Under the pieces are notes generated by a model, which was not told the origin of the DNA, did no database searches, and was given only the letters and a program-made list of their open reading frames with translations. Shown one piece after another: positions 1-12,583 of a stretch of DNA of 64,000 bases. Numbering within the stretch: the first letter of the stretch is position 1; each line of letters starts with the position of its first letter. The position numbers and the translations under genes are program-made. The stretch comes from Watersipora subatra (lineage: Eukaryota > Bryozoa > Gymnolaemata > Cheilostomatida > Watersiporidae): positions 56,685,526 through 56,749,525 of the forward strand of contig NC_088717.1 in NCBI RefSeq assembly GCF_963576615.1, read 5' to 3'.

Positions 1-390
1 ATTCTAATCATTCCTCAAAACACTTTAAAATCTCTAGATTGTAAACCCCATTATGGATGAATCTGAAAACAATGGATATGATTTAGATATTCGTGACTTT
101 GAATCAGAGTGTAGTTCTGATGGTTGTGATGATCGAGCTTCTCAGGTACATCGTCACTAAAATCGTATAAGCCACTACAGCAACAACGAAAAAATTAATT
201 GTTATCGTTGTAACCGAGTCATTATTAGTACAATTTTGTGGACACTTTTCCGCTGATCGCTTTCTATTTTGGTTCGTAAAGATCAAAGAATGTCTAAGTG
301 GCGGACAAATAGAGGCGGCGTTTAAATAAAGGGTGATGCTATTAGAGATGGCGTTCAAATAAAGGTGGCATTCAAATAGAGGTTTTACGG
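1..390 (-). mobile_element. End of a TIR DNA transposon (GGTTTTACGG family), cut by window edge
   Basis: Ends in GAGGTTTTACGG followed by TA at 391-392, the same terminus as the elements at 39698-41280 and 53751-53866. Positions about 225-390 resemble the reverse complement of 39700-39900. It contains a short acidic frame (53-160, MDESENNGYDLDIRDFES) that may be the tail of a transposon protein, since an in-frame stop precedes it. The other end lies outside the window. Confidence 0.6.
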
Positions 391-393
391 TAA

Positions 394-3300
394 ATTAATG
401 TTACCATCAACACTGCCATTAACCGTCCGGAGCTTGATAAAGAAAATTAAAAAACTTGACTCACCCTAACTTGGAAAAAGTTTCAGTCGCAAAGGAGAAG
501 ATGTACATGTGCTTCTTGTTTACAAAGTATTTGCGCCCATCAAGATCATCCTAAAATAGAGGTTTGAGAATTAGAGTGATGAGAATGAGAGGTATTCCAG
601 GCAATTACAGCTTAGAATTAAAAACGCTTTGCATGAGGTCAGAACGTACTAAAAAGAAAATTTCTACAAAACTGAATATTGATTAGAAGCTAGCACTTCT
701 ATTTGTGAGTATTTGTGTATAGGGAAAGGTTGAACAGTACAGGAAACTGTATCACTGTATCCAGACCTTATTCTACCTCTCATTCACATCATTCACCTCT
801 CGCCACATTTAGATCGTGTAAAATGTGAAACATCCTAATATCTATTGAAATAGACATCTAGTTCCAAAGGAAGTGATACGTCTACTAGACATCTACACAA
901 ACACTCACCTTATGATTGTACTGTGTGTTTTCATGGTGATTTATTACAGACAAAGGAGTTGGCTCCCCTTTCTTATTCTCTTGCTGACTAGAAAGTTTGA
1001 ATTGAGGCTGTGAGCCCAAGTCAAGGTAGCATATTGTCTCCACAAACTCCTGATCATACTGATCCTAGAGAGGTAACAAAAGAGCAGCTGCTGCGGTAAG
1101 TCAGCATGAACATCAGAATACACCTGACAGCAGCAAAAAGATACTGCGAGACTAGAGTTGAGGGTGTACAAGTTTGACAAACCAGTCTTGTTAAAAATAA
1201 TATTTATTAAAGGTATATAATTCAGCGGTTTTATTTTGTTTTACTTTGACGAATGACAGCTGACACACTCAAATAAGGAACAGAGTTGAAAATTTTGTGA
1301 CAAAAATAGTGAGTAAAAGGGTTCATACAAAGTGAGATACTTCAGTAATTGCTGTAAGCTATAAGCCAATTATATATATTGCTGTCCAACTGCGGGTATA
1401 TTGAATGTGTGTAGCAAATATATTCACCAATCAAGAAAGTTCTCAGGAGCCCGTGAACTCTCAATAATCAATAATATTATTTTGGATCGCTATGGGAATG
1501 TCAAACCTTGAGTATAAGTTATGGTAATGTGAGTTTAATTTGGAATTGTCTAATGCAAGCGAACACATTACATGAAGATTATTTTGTAAAGGAGGGACAT
1601 TGGTCAGAGGATTCGTTAAAATGAAAAGTCAACTTAAGGAACTATGACTATATAATTAGAGATCGTAGGCTTTACATATCTTGTAATAGAGTTGTGAAAT
1701 AATATATGTGTAGCCTTCAGAGACTTCAGCATAAATTTCGTCAATTATAAATTATTTAATAGTGCAGACAACTCCCTTGCCAATAAGATGAAATATTAAA
1801 ATTCCCATAAAAATGAAAACAAATACCATATGATGCAAATCCACATATGAGCATTAAGCGAGTAGTACATTGTATCTCGATGAATCTGGATGAGAGCCTA
1901 GGTTGCCTTGACCTTGCAGGTAAATGCTGGTGTTTGTCTTCACGTTTTGTATAATGACAACTTACAAATTACCAGCTGCTCGTCATGCTGCAGAGCAGCT
2001 GAACAACTGGAACACCATAGTATATTTACCTTTGTATGTTTCAGATTATGAACTTTCTGTTACTACAACCTTCAATTCACTATCCTGACTCCTCAGCAAT
2101 ACTATTGGTTTACCAACTTTCAAAACATATTTGTTCAACTCACTTAATGATTCCTGATTTCTGTTCGTTAACTTTTTTCCTTTCTTTCTGTTGATGATTA
2201 CCAGTGGCAATAAAAAGTTATAGATAAATAAAAACATGCTGCAGTTAAGTTCCTATAACAGTAAAGAAATGCAGCTGAGACTTTGGTGTATTATTCATGT
2301 AATATACCAGACTCAATGCACAAGATTAAAATTAAAGATTGAGGTTAAAGTTGACCAAAGACTACACAATAGAGAAGATAGAACAAAAATATTTGAAACT
2401 TGTCAAAATCAATTAAAAATGTCACTTTCACCCTCAGTAAATTAAATGAGTTACATAACATGAACTCGATGTCAGAGAATTCGGAAAAAGTCGTTTAACC
2501 ATAAAACATGTTTTAAACGATTTTTAACGTAAATAATTCATTAGCCACTAATTCCACGCACGCACAAAGAGGTAAGAAGTAAAACTGAAGACGTTTACAA
2601 ATTAATTGTTAATACTTTTCCTCTTGTGTCAACTGGAGAGACATTTGCTGACATGTCAATCACTTACACCCGTTCTTGTATGTCAACTGTACGTTTGTAA
2701 TATTCTTACCGATAAAATGTTACTATAAAAAATTGAGTAACTCAGAATAAACTGAATTAAAATGGCGGTCTTGTTCAAATGCTTAGGCAGAACTCAAGTG
2801 AAGCATAGAAATTGGCAAGAAATTTGAAGGCTCGTAACAGATAGAAATTAAATCACTTTCCAAAGATTCCCTCACCGAACTATATATTCAATATCCCCTT
2901 TTAGAATACTTAATATAAACTCGGCGTAAGTTTTTACTGTCAAATTAGGCACGAAACATCGAAAATCTTAAAAGACAAGTACACAATATTTCTTTCCCAG
3001 AGGAGGAGCACCAATTAAAATAAGAGATTGAATAACTCAACAGGCAACTACTCAGCTAGCTAACAACAATCATGTTTTCTGTTTGAATACTCAAGCAACA
3101 CTTACACATAAATTTTAGTGTTTCACTCAACACGAAAAAGTAAAATATTGTAACTAATTTGAGGGTTCATGGTTGTGTCAACTGTGAAAATGGCAACGCT
3201 ATCCAACATTTGTGTATAAGAATCGGTCTAAGGTGTGTCGACCCTCAATCTATGATTAATGCATGTACCCTATTAATAACTTTTTATTGGCAATCATCTA

Positions 3301-3830
3301 CAAAAATTATGTTCTTCGTTACACGCCGCAAGAAAAAAAACAAAAAGACAGAAATCAGGAATTATTGAGTGAGTTAAACAAACGTGTACTGAAAGTTGGT
3401 TATCTAAATGTATTGCAAATGTGAAATTGAAAGTAATTGAAGGTAAGTAGTATAAATGTAAGTAATAGGAATAATTTTATTGCCAACTGCTTCGACAGCT
3501 TCCATTCACTTATCATTCAAATGTTAGATTTTACTAGTTTTGTTGATTGAATGTGAGCTTTTGTTTGGGACGTCTCTGTTCGTCCCTCTGACAATGGTAA
3601 AAATATTATGTTAATCATAGACTGCAGAGAGTGAAACAAAGGCAGACTAGAATCCATACCTTGAGGAGAACGTGACTGGCAGAGCTGAGGCTAGTCTTCA
3701 CATGAGTGCATCTTATATACCAATTTGGTTTCCAATAGAAAATGAGCCTGAGAAACCCCAGAGAGAGTATAAAGCCAATCCAAGTTAGAGTTGTCCTCCC
3801 AATGCTTCTAGTGTATCCCTCTACTATCTG
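394..3830. other. Non-coding stretch, no gene seen
   Basis: AT-rich sequence with only short chance frames. I saw no conserved protein segment, RNA gene or long repeat. Confidence 0.5.
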
Positions 3831-3844
3831 TTACAGTAAGCAAT

Positions 3845-4010
3845 GGGTTTGATATGTATATATATATATATACTTACTATCAGCTAAAAACGCTAGTTGC
3901 AGAAAGAGTAATAAAGAAAAAGCACTCAATACACCATGTGCAGAATGAATTATAGTACATTGTATAATATGGAGTATAATGCAATGTATTATACGTATAA
4001 TATATATGTG
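3845..4010 (+). repeat. Dispersed repeat next to TA tract, second copy at 63340
   Basis: A TA microsatellite (about 3855-3875), then a segment containing AACGCTAGTT, AGAGTAA, AAAGAAAAAGCA and GTGAATTATAGTA-like motifs. It reappears with the same order at 63345-63460. Probably an old mobile element. Confidence 0.5.
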
Positions 4011-4045
4011 TGTATAATATGTAATGTATTATATGTACAACATAT

Positions 4046-4420
4046 GTATACTAGCGGAATGCCCGGTGTTGCACGGGTATTAAAAACAGCTTATAGAACA
4101 GTGACAGGTAATGTAGTGGCCTACCACTTGCCACTAGCTTTGCACATTGCCAATGACTAATTTGAGGAAGCTAGTTATCTACGGCTCCTACTAATAAGAG
4201 CCGTGAGAGCAAGCATAAATTTTGTTGCGTCGTAACGAAAAGCGGTAGCGTTTTTTCACAGACATAGCGACATATATCGCCCAAAGAATTTATCTCGCGT
4301 TGCTTAATTAGTAAGATATTTACCTGGCAATTGGGAGGTTCCGAGATCAAAACTTCTGCAATACGGATTCTCTATTCCAATATTTTAATAGCTATAGCTG
4401 GACAAACCGAAGTAGAATCA
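4046..4420 (+). mobile_element. SINE-like element with tRNA-type promoter
   Basis: Head with TGCCCGGTGTTGCACGGG, a CCCG/CGGG hairpin also seen at 9404, 37907, 39670 (inverted) and 47808. The downstream part has a tRNA-like A box (TTAGTAAGATATTTACC) and B box (GGTTCCGAGATCAAAAC) near 4310-4360, then the shared tail TTTTAATAGCTATAGCTGG. Confidence 0.55.
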
Positions 4421-5235
4421 CAGAATAACACACAAAATTTGAGATTTAGATATATATAGATTATGTGTATGAGAGTGTATGTACATATACACATGCATAT
4501 ACATGTATATGTATGCATGTGTATAAAATATAGTCGTAGGCCGTAATGATCTCTCATCGTCTACCCCTAGATGGTTACATGACGAGAGGCTGAAAGGACA
4601 CCATAGGGTCTGGCTATACCTACCAACGAAATGAGTCATTTGTGCAGCCATTGTTTGTGCATTGGTATAACACACTGGTTACGCCTCGTGAATGCACATA
4701 TTAATGAACAAGTCGGTCTGTGTCAGAACAGAAGAAACCAATGTATCTCTTATTCGGTGAAAAAGTTGATTACATTGAACATAACCCAGATTCCATTTTA
4801 CTCACTTTTACCACAAGCTGATTGCGATGACATTGCTTCACAAAAACTACTATATTTTTTCTCTTACTTGTAGGAGATGTCAAGATTAATAAATGGTGGA
4901 AAATGGAGCTGCCCATATAACTTTCCAGGTATTTTTTACTGAAAGTTCTTCTCTAGTTGGACTCATAATATCAACCCGAATTATCATCATTATCATTATT
5001 ATAATTATCATCATGGCTAATTTTTATCGTAAATGATTAGCATTATTTTTGAGCAAAAACATATCAAGGTAACTTGGTTCACAGACGCTACTGTTGTCAT
5101 AAATTGTTGAAGATCCACAATAGATAATAAATATGTTGATGGCACTTGAATTGCGATAAAAAATCTAGCCGAGGAAGACACGGCCTTCACACGGCCGAGT
5201 ACAGTTCTCATTGGTTAATCTACTTGTTTCGTGAG
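4420..5235. other. Non-coding, short microsatellites
   Basis: Contains TATATA/CATATA-rich sequence at 4440-4530 and an ATTATC-rich run at 4985-5020. No gene recognised. Confidence 0.4.
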
Positions 5236-5239
5236 CAAC

Positions 5240-5490
5240 TACTGTTTCTGCAGCATTATGTGTTTCTATCCTGTCAGTCACTCTGCTGAAGTGCAATTAT
5301 AGAGGTCATAATCGCAATTTTGCTCGAATCTGAGCGTTTCGAGCACGATCAAATCTTGTCGATTGTAATCTTGGAACATCCTGGCAGTCAGATCACCTCA
5401 AATATCAAAAACAATCGTAAATGATAGAACACTACTGATACTTTCTGATAAAATTTACTAAAAATTTGTGCACGTTTATCTTTAATAACA
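5240..5490 (+). repeat. Dispersed repeat family A, copy 1
   Basis: Carries the family signature: CCTGGCAGTCAGATCACCTC, then AACAATCG-AAATGATAG, then TTTCTGATAAAAT and a TTATCTTTAA end. The same order appears at 6170-6335, 14155-14438, 56770-56950 and, inverted, 12584-12760 and 56490-56650. Confidence 0.65.
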
Positions 5491-6169
5491 AGAGATCATA
5501 AGTACTTTATGTCTTGCTCTGCGTTCTCATTCATAGTAATTGACACAAGCTGAGTCATGGCGTGACCTGGTGGTATTCCATAGGGCTATTATTACAGTGT
5601 AACAAGAGATTTTTGATATAAATTTTGGCAGAAGTGCTATGCTCCCCGATAAGCTATAGTTTTACAAAGTTGACAAAGTTTATCATTAAATAGTCTTTAA
5701 CCTTTCACAGGCTTCTCCTGTTTTTTTCACCAGATGTGGAATAGGGGAGCCACCTCTGCCTGACCTTACATACTAGTTAATGTCAGCAAGCAGATCTGGC
5801 AACCCATCCCAGTAAATATTTATATTACTAAGTTAGGAATTTACATTAAGTTCCGATTTTTGGGTAAAAAGCAGACATTTTGATGTGAAGTATATAGGAA
5901 CTCAATCACAAATCACAACCTTATTCCATCAGGTTGCAAAAACAACTAAATGACCTGAATAAAAACGATTACAAGCTCAAACCGAGGTTCGCACTGAATG
6001 CTACTCAAATGCATCATTAAAAAGAAACTGACATGCCTCGAGCGTGAATATTGGCGTGTGCCTGTCGTATGATACAAATGGGAATTGTGATCCCTAACGA
6101 CTTCAGATAGCGTTTCTGTTGGCGATATTACATGATGTTTCATAACTTCAAATTAATTTTAGATCAATT

Positions 6170-6335
6170 TTAACTGTAGACATTAAAATCGCACTTTTGC
6201 TTGATCTGAGAGTTTTAACAACAAACTTCCTGGCAGTCAGATCACCTCAAACTTCAAAAACAATCTCAAATGATAGAAAAATACCGATAATTTCTGATAA
6301 ATAAACTAAAATTTTGTGTAAGTTTTTCTTTAAGA
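6170..6335 (+). repeat. Dispersed repeat family A, copy 2
   Basis: Right arm of the family: ATCGCACTTTTGCTTGATCTG, TGGCAGTCAGATCACCTC, TACCGATAATTTCTGATAAA, TGTGTAAGTTTTTCTTTAA. The left part is missing or too diverged to see. Confidence 0.6.
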
Positions 6336-6723
6336 GATGATCAGACCGACATAACTGCCAAGTCAGCATCGCTGCCTGAACACAGACAGAGATGCTGATT
6401 GTCACCTCATGTCAACCTGCCACAGACTCTTTTCCTTGCTCTTGTGGAATTGTCTTCCCAAAGCCAGTAGTTAATGATCTTATGTGGTGATACCCTTTAC
6501 AAGGCAAAGAATTTTACCAAGCATAGTTGGCTATCATAATACTAATCAGGTGTAACAGTAGAGAGGCAGGAAGAATGGTATTGCATGATACAAGGAGAAC
6601 AGGGCGGCTAATGGCTCGCGTCATTACCTTGAAAGGTGCAGAGTGCATGGTATGAGGGAATTCCTGCATGGCTATAAATAGCACAGCAGTAAAAAGGTAA
6701 TGACAAGGGAACACATGATGAGA

Positions 6724-6914
6724 TGTACTTATCATCTCTTATATCATACCTATCATCTCTTATATCATACCTATCATCTCTCATAGCATACCTATCATCT
6801 CTTATATCATACCTATCATATCTTATAACATACCTATCATCTCTTATATCATACTTATCATCTCTTATAGTATACCTATCATCTCTTATATCATACCTAT
6901 CATCTCTTATATCA
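6724..6914. repeat. 21-bp minisatellite, left part
   Basis: About nine units of ATCATACCTATCATCTCTTAT-type sequence. The 21-bp length keeps frame, so both strands stay open; the minus strand reads I-R-D-D-R-Y-D repeatedly. These frames are not genes. The array continues at 8194 after the inserted element. Confidence 0.9.
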
Positions 6915-8193
6915 CAGGTGTCAAACACATGGCCCGCGGGCCACATATGGCCCGCCACCTCATTTTATGTGGCCCGCGAGAGCTTAATTACTCATTCGCA
7001 CGAGACAGGGTTAACTCCGGTATTTATAACGTTGCTAGGCACCCCAACGCGAGTTATCTTGCCTTTGAAATTTATCTATTCCTTGTATTGTTATTTTTAC
7101 ATTACCTAAGAATAATTTTGATTGATCAGAAAAATATTTCCTGGCTAATCAAACAAACATACAAATATGCCTCAATGATCTCTTTGGCAAAAGTTATATC
7201 TAAAACACTATACCCATTTCGACATCTAGCTAAACCAAAAATCATCGCTGTCACTTTAAAATTTATCGTTTGTGATCAATTTTTTCAACTCCAGAAGTAA
7301 ATATGCAGATTCAGAAGGGGTAAGACAGTGAAAGACTCCATAAATCGAATAGAAACATTATTTTTAATTTTTCAAAGTTTTTACTAACTTTTAATTTTGT
7401 CAATTTGAATTGTTATGCTCGAATAAAAATGCACTTTTTAGGCTGTCAGCCGTAGCCAGACTAAAGTTATCATTAAATCTCGATAGGATCATATTGATTC
7501 TTAGAACTGCCCCTGAAGTTGGAAAAGTCAAGAACAGAGTTACTGAACATATATATTTTTTTATTATTTGAAACATGTTTATGACAGTTTATTTGAGTTA
7601 TATTGGGATGTAGATTTGCTATGCTTTGAAGGATAATACTCGCGAGGAAAAATTCGAAATTATAGTTTCGTGATTTTCATGTTTATGACTAACTGTACAT
7701 GTATAAATAACATTCATAATTTTGTATTGTATGTAATAAATAAGTAATTTTAGTCAAACACTGTATATTTTGCAATTTCTTTGGTGCAAGTCTAACTTTG
7801 TTTCAGCAAATAGTTTTTTTGATTTTTTGCTGCTAACATATTGACTTTGTGTTGCAATTATTTAGTGTTTGCAGGTTTAAGGTGTGTATGCAAACAAATT
7901 TATGTTCTTAGCAGCTCACAACTTTTGATTTTACTGAAAGTATGCCCATGTTAATGGGAATTGTGTAATTTTTCTGATTTTTTTCGAAAACAAGTGTTCT
8001 GCATGTTTTGCTGTGCAATTGTTCTGCTTGCAACTTTAAGTAATAAAATCAGAGTTATTTAATATCAAAGACTAGTTTAAGTTATTTTACATTATTCGAT
8101 TACATTTCATTACAATTATAAGTTACATATGGCCCTTTGAGGACAGCCATTACGCTGATGTGGCCCTCGATGAAAATGAGTTTGATACCCCTG
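6915..8193. mobile_element. hAT-like DNA transposon (non-autonomous) with terminal inverted repeats
   Basis: Begins CAGGTGTCAAACACATGGCC and ends GAGTTTGATACCCCTG. The last bases are the inverse of CAGGGGTATCAAACTC, a hAT (Charlie-type) terminus. Both subterminal regions have GGCCC/GGGCC-rich segments (GTGGCCCGCGAGAG at the left, GTGGCCCTCGATG at the right), as in many vertebrate and invertebrate hAT elements. The flanks overlap by TCTTATATCA, consistent with an 8-bp target duplication in a repeat. No intact transposase frame is seen in the 1.3 kb. Confidence 0.75.
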
Positions 8194-8834
8194 TCTTATA
8201 TCATACCTATCCTCTCTTATATCATACCTATTCTCTCTTATATCATACCTATCATCTCTTATATCATACCTATCATCTCTTATAACATACCTATCATCTC
8301 ATCTCATACCTATCCTCTCATATATCATACCTATCCTCTCTTATATCATACCTATCCTCTCTTATAACATACCTATCCTCTCTTATAACATACCTATCAT
8401 CTCTTATAGCATACCTATCATCTCTTATATCGTACCTATCATCTCATATAATACCTATCATCTCTTATAGCATACCTATCATCTCTTATATCATACCTAT
8501 CATCTCTTATAACATACCTATCATCTCTTATAGCATACCTATCATCTCTTATAGCATACCTATCATCTCTTATATCATACCTATCATCTCTTATATCATA
8601 CCTATCATCTCTTATATCATACCTATCCTCTCTTATAACATACCTATCCTCTCTTATAACATACCTATGATCTCTTATATCATACCTATCCTCTCTTATA
8701 ACATACCTATCCTCTCTTATAACATACCTATCATCTCTTATAGCATACCTATCATCTCTTATATCATACATATCATCTCTTATATCATACCTATCATCTC
8801 TCATAGCATACCTATCATATCTTATAGCATACCT
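8194..8834. repeat. 21-bp minisatellite, right part
   Basis: About 30 units of the same 21-bp repeat as 6724-6914, with variants (TATAACATAC, TATAGCATAC, CTCTCTT). The long open frames of I-R-D-D-R-Y heptads on the minus strand are a consequence of the unit length. Confidence 0.9.
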
Positions 8835-8839
8835 ACATT

Positions 8840-9395
8840 ATTAACAAAAGCCACTCCAAATCTCGACGCCACTTTTGATGACCTTTAGAGAAAGGTCATA
8901 AAGTACCATGAGCCAATTTGATATAACTTTTATACTTTTATAATCTTCAACTTGTAGCCATAGAAATAACAAGATTACAGTTGTTCTTCATTTCTACCAA
9001 AAACAGGTTAAGCAAATACTTATGACTTACTGCTTGCAAGTGAAGTTATGACTTACTACTTGCGGCTTACTCTTATGACTTACTTAATTTATATATGCTT
9101 CATTTGCCTTGACACTATGTAGTGAGATTGTCAAATTATTGTCGCGCTTCACGCAGCAGTTGCAAGCACGATTCCTTATAAGAAAAGCTTAATTAACACT
9201 TTTAAAAGCATTTCAAATATTAGCTATTTGTTGAATCGTTCCAGAAAAACTATACAATGTATGGATACAAGCGTTCATATTGTAGTACCAAAGTTTAACT
9301 TGTTGAAATAAAGTGTGAGCAGGTAAAAGCCTGCATTATATATCTTTAGAAAGGTGTGTGTTTAAATTTCAGAGTTGTGCCTGCCTCACCTTTTA
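8840..9395. other. Non-coding stretch
   Basis: No gene seen; contains short imperfect repeats of TTATGACTTACT at 9020-9090. Confidence 0.4.
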
Positions 9396-9840
9396 AACCA
9401 GCTGAATGCCCGGTGTTGCACGAGTAATAAAAAGGTTGTTGCACAAAAATTCAACATTATTCACTGTGTACCTTTTAAATAAAGGCGTTCGCTTATTTCT
9501 GTCTGTGCTATAACTTTAATTAAGTTTATGCTATATCTATACAAGTATTTATAGCATTTTGAAGAAGTCTTGGCATGTAATTTTCTTCTAGTAAGACTTT
9601 TCTTTTAGTAAATTAGTTCAAGCTTGAAGGGTAGGTATTTTAACCAATGGCCATTACAGATTGCCAGGTGTAATGAATACGTGCACAATTATTCCATTGT
9701 ATCGCAAGAAGCCCTTGTGGCTTAGTGAATAAAATGTATGCCTGCAGACCTAAAGGTTCCGAGTTCAATTCCAGTGCGAAGCAGATTTTTGTTCCTAAAT
9801 TTAACTGCTAGCTGTACACACGACAGACGACAAACATACA
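9396..9840 (+). mobile_element. SINE-like element with tRNA-type promoter
   Basis: Head TGAATGCCCGGTGTTGCACG at 9404. A tRNA-like part follows at 9705-9785: A box TGTGGCTTAGTGAATAAAAT and B box GGTTCCGAGTTCAATTCC. The tail is CACGACAGACGACAAAC. The same parts occur at 27735, 38475 and 48120. Confidence 0.65.
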
Positions 9841-10479
9841 CCAAGGTTTACACATACAGATGTATGCAACAGCAATCAGTCACTACAACTCATATATATG
9901 CTATACAGAAAGGTAAGTAGAATGGGGAAGGAAAGAGAGTTAATTTGGCATTAAATAACTCTGTGAGGATTTTTACTATCTCTCATTACTTGATACTAAA
10001 ACCTTATAAGCAAACATTAAATTCTTGGTCAATGGACTCCAAACTTATGGCAACCACCATCAAGTGCACCGGGTATGATGAAAGGATTTGCCACTGTCAA
10101 TTAACTAATAGTAGACAGAGATTAGTTTTAGCGATTACATATTTCTCATATATTAATTTTACCCCAAAACTACCTATTTTCATTGAGGCTTATTTACTTT
10201 TGTTATAAATATTTTGATATATCATTTTAAAGTGGCTGCTCTATAATTAATTCTACTAGTACTCTAAAAATAATAAAAGCTACTCGTGTAGACAAACAAA
10301 TCTCACTGCGATGTAAACTAAAAATTTGACGGCGAAAGTTATTTATAAAATAGCCTGCTATAACCACCTTCATATCTTATCCACAAAGTCAGTCATTCAG
10401 TCAACTAACGAGTTACATCCATAACAAAAATGAACTGTAGCTCATCATTTTGACTAAATGAAAAATCTTTGCTCAACAG

Positions 10480-10701
10480 ATGGGCGTGAAATTGACGGAA
10501 TGCGTTCTGGACTACAATAGAAACATAAGAGGACTAGAGTATCATCCAGATAGCACTAGTGCTACGCACTCAGGTGATAAGCCGATGCAGCAGTTACTGA
10601 TTGATAGGATGGATTACAACAAAGCCCGTGTTGCCGTGGATACTATAAACGTCAATAAGCCTCCCGGCCCTGTTCGTACAATCTCACCGCCGAGCCTATA
10701 G
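10480..10701 (+). CDS. Probable 3'-terminal coding exon, unidentified product
   Basis: Acceptor CTCAACAG, then 73 codons and TAG. AATAAA follows 25 bp later (10727-10732), the usual arrangement for a last exon. Starts MGVKLTECVLDYNRN; contains LEYHPDSTSATHSGDKPMQQ and ends NKPPGPVRTISPPSL. GC content is clearly higher than in the flanks. The ATG right after the AG may be internal rather than a start. I do not recognise the family, and no upstream exons were identified. The sequence after it (to about 10.95 kb) has mixed stops. A decayed retroelement is an alternative. Confidence 0.4.
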   Translation: MGVKLTECVLDYNRNIRGLEYHPDSTSATHSGDKPMQQLLIDRMDYNKARVAVDTINVNKPPGPVRTISPPSL

Positions 10702-10726
10702 AGGCTATTGCCCATAGTAAGCTATG

Positions 10727-10732
10727 AATAAA
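10727..10732 (+). other. Candidate polyadenylation signal
   Basis: AATAAA located 25 bp after the stop of the exon at 10480-10701. The close spacing supports a terminal exon there. Confidence 0.35.
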
Positions 10733-10734
10733 AA

Positions 10735-12010
10735 TGTAGGCCTGTGATTGAACAAAAGGTGTTGGAGCAGCTATTAGTTCAAGGACTCTTTCCTAGTTAA
10801 GAGCTGATCCAAGTGATCCTTGGACTGAGAGTTGTCTCTTGAGCCACCCCCAGACTTCACCTCAATGTTAATTCTCAGAATCTATCATCACATTTCTTTT
10901 ATGCAAATAAAAGTCATAGCAATACTAGGGTCCATCTGTGCCAAGTTTGAGACTACCATTGTCTATCAGGGTCGTGTAATTTGAATCAACTGACTATGTA
11001 AACCCTATCCAAACTATGGTTGCTATTCAGACTGCTATTCAAAGAAAAGGCTATTTAGTGAATTTTAGCTGTTTATACAGAGTGGGACAGAATACTTATG
11101 AAACTCAGGCTTTAGTTAGTATTTAACTTATCATTAGGTGGTGGAATGGTAAAACATACCATTCCACCACCTGTAATGTGGTTTTCAGGGGTGACCCAAA
11201 CTAATATTTCCGCCAAAGCGACCGAATTTTACAATGAGTTTTTACAAGAAAATAAAAAAGTAACTTGACTCCAGCTATTGTCTGTTTATTTTTTATTTTA
11301 TCAAAAAAAACTACAAAAATAAACTGGTTGAAAAGCAAGGAAGTAAAAACTCTGTTTGCTAATCATATATAATTTTACTAATTGAACATGATCAAAGCTC
11401 GTTCATTCTATTTTGGCACGTAACTAGTAATCCTTAATAGGCAGACCATTTCACTCTAAACTACCAAAAATATGATAAGCCATTACTAAATGCCCGGACA
11501 TGCTCAGCCCAGACATCAACCATTAGATAAAATCATCTCATTAAAACACGGGATTAATGAAGGAGGAAATCAAAGAGTGTGATCGACCCTGTCAGGCTTC
11601 AGTTTACTCAAGTTGACAGTCGGTGAGTAAACTACTACCTAAACACAAACCTTCAGCTTACGGTACAGTATCATGGTCACAGTTAAGGCTGGAAGGTGAA
11701 CTTATATACTTCAAACAACAGAAGATAAAGAGCAAAGATGATATTCTGATCTCTTATTATTATTGCTATTGTCGTTATGAGTGACCCGGCAATAACGCAC
11801 AGACACGCAGTATGTAAATGCATAATTCTAAAAATCTCTGAACAAATAGTGCAGATGGTGATGTCCACTGGTTCTAATCCCCTATGATGTAATCTTTTTT
11901 TAACCTTCAACCATGGCTTCAGACAGATGAACATGGCTCATATTATAGCAAAGATTATTATTGTTATTATTATTGTTAATATTATTGTTATTATTATGTT
12001 TAGGCCTACA
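10735..12010. other. Non-coding with one hairpin
   Basis: No gene supported. Holds a perfect inverted repeat near 11137-11171 (GGTGGTGGAATGGT arms, 7-nt loop) and an ATT-rich microsatellite at 11953-12000. Confidence 0.4.
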
Positions 12011-12016
12011 ACTCAC

Positions 12017-12133
12017 CATTTCATCATCCTGACCGGCATTGAGGACGGTGCTTCCCTTTGGAATCATGGCCGTCTCCTCCAGTGGCCCTGTGGAGAAAGA
12101 AACAGCGATTAACTCCTCCGAGCTCGACTTCAT
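12017..12133 (-). CDS. Exon-like frame, unidentified
   Basis: Minus strand, GC-rich island in AT-rich DNA. It reads MKSSSEELIAVSF, then GPLEETAMIPKGSTVLNAGQ and DDEM up to a consensus donor GTGAGT. It could be a first exon starting at 12133. Or it could be an internal exon starting after CTTTCTCCACAG within it (about 12088), which keeps the same frame. The adjoining intron begins with an ATT-rich microsatellite. Family not recognised. Confidence 0.35.
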
Positions 12134-12583
12134 GCCTGACTCAAATCATGTCAGCGTTGAAAAACACAAACATCAAGGAAGCTGTTCAAATACAGCCTAT
12201 AAGAATTAAATACCTCAAGTTTACATATACAGTACTTTCATCCTTATTAATGAGCCGCAACCTACACTGAAATACTCTGCAAACACTTTACTCACTTGAC
12301 AGCCTGATGGTCAGTAGGCCATCAGAAACATTCAAATAATTTACAACTAAGCCAATTACAATGTGGCTATGACACCGCATAGTTATATCTACTCTACCAG
12401 GCTACCCATTCAAGAAATAGTTACACAGACAGTGTGGGCAATAATGCAGTTCATTATGTGCTCTTTGAGGGCAATGGTAAGACTAATGGGCATACAGGTG
12501 TATATTTGGACCACTTTGTTACCATTTATGACATCAAGATAAACTTGTTTCCACGAACCTTTGGTAGACTTTATTAGGAAGTA

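Noticed and set aside
8439..8804. 121-codon frame of R-D-D-R-Y heptads
   Set aside because: Product of a 21-bp minisatellite whose unit length keeps frame; an uninterrupted plus-strand frame exists in part of the same DNA.
9705..9785. Possible tRNA gene
   Set aside because: Has A- and B-box-like motifs but no cloverleaf with paired acceptor arms, and related copies are scattered through the window; a SINE promoter is more likely.
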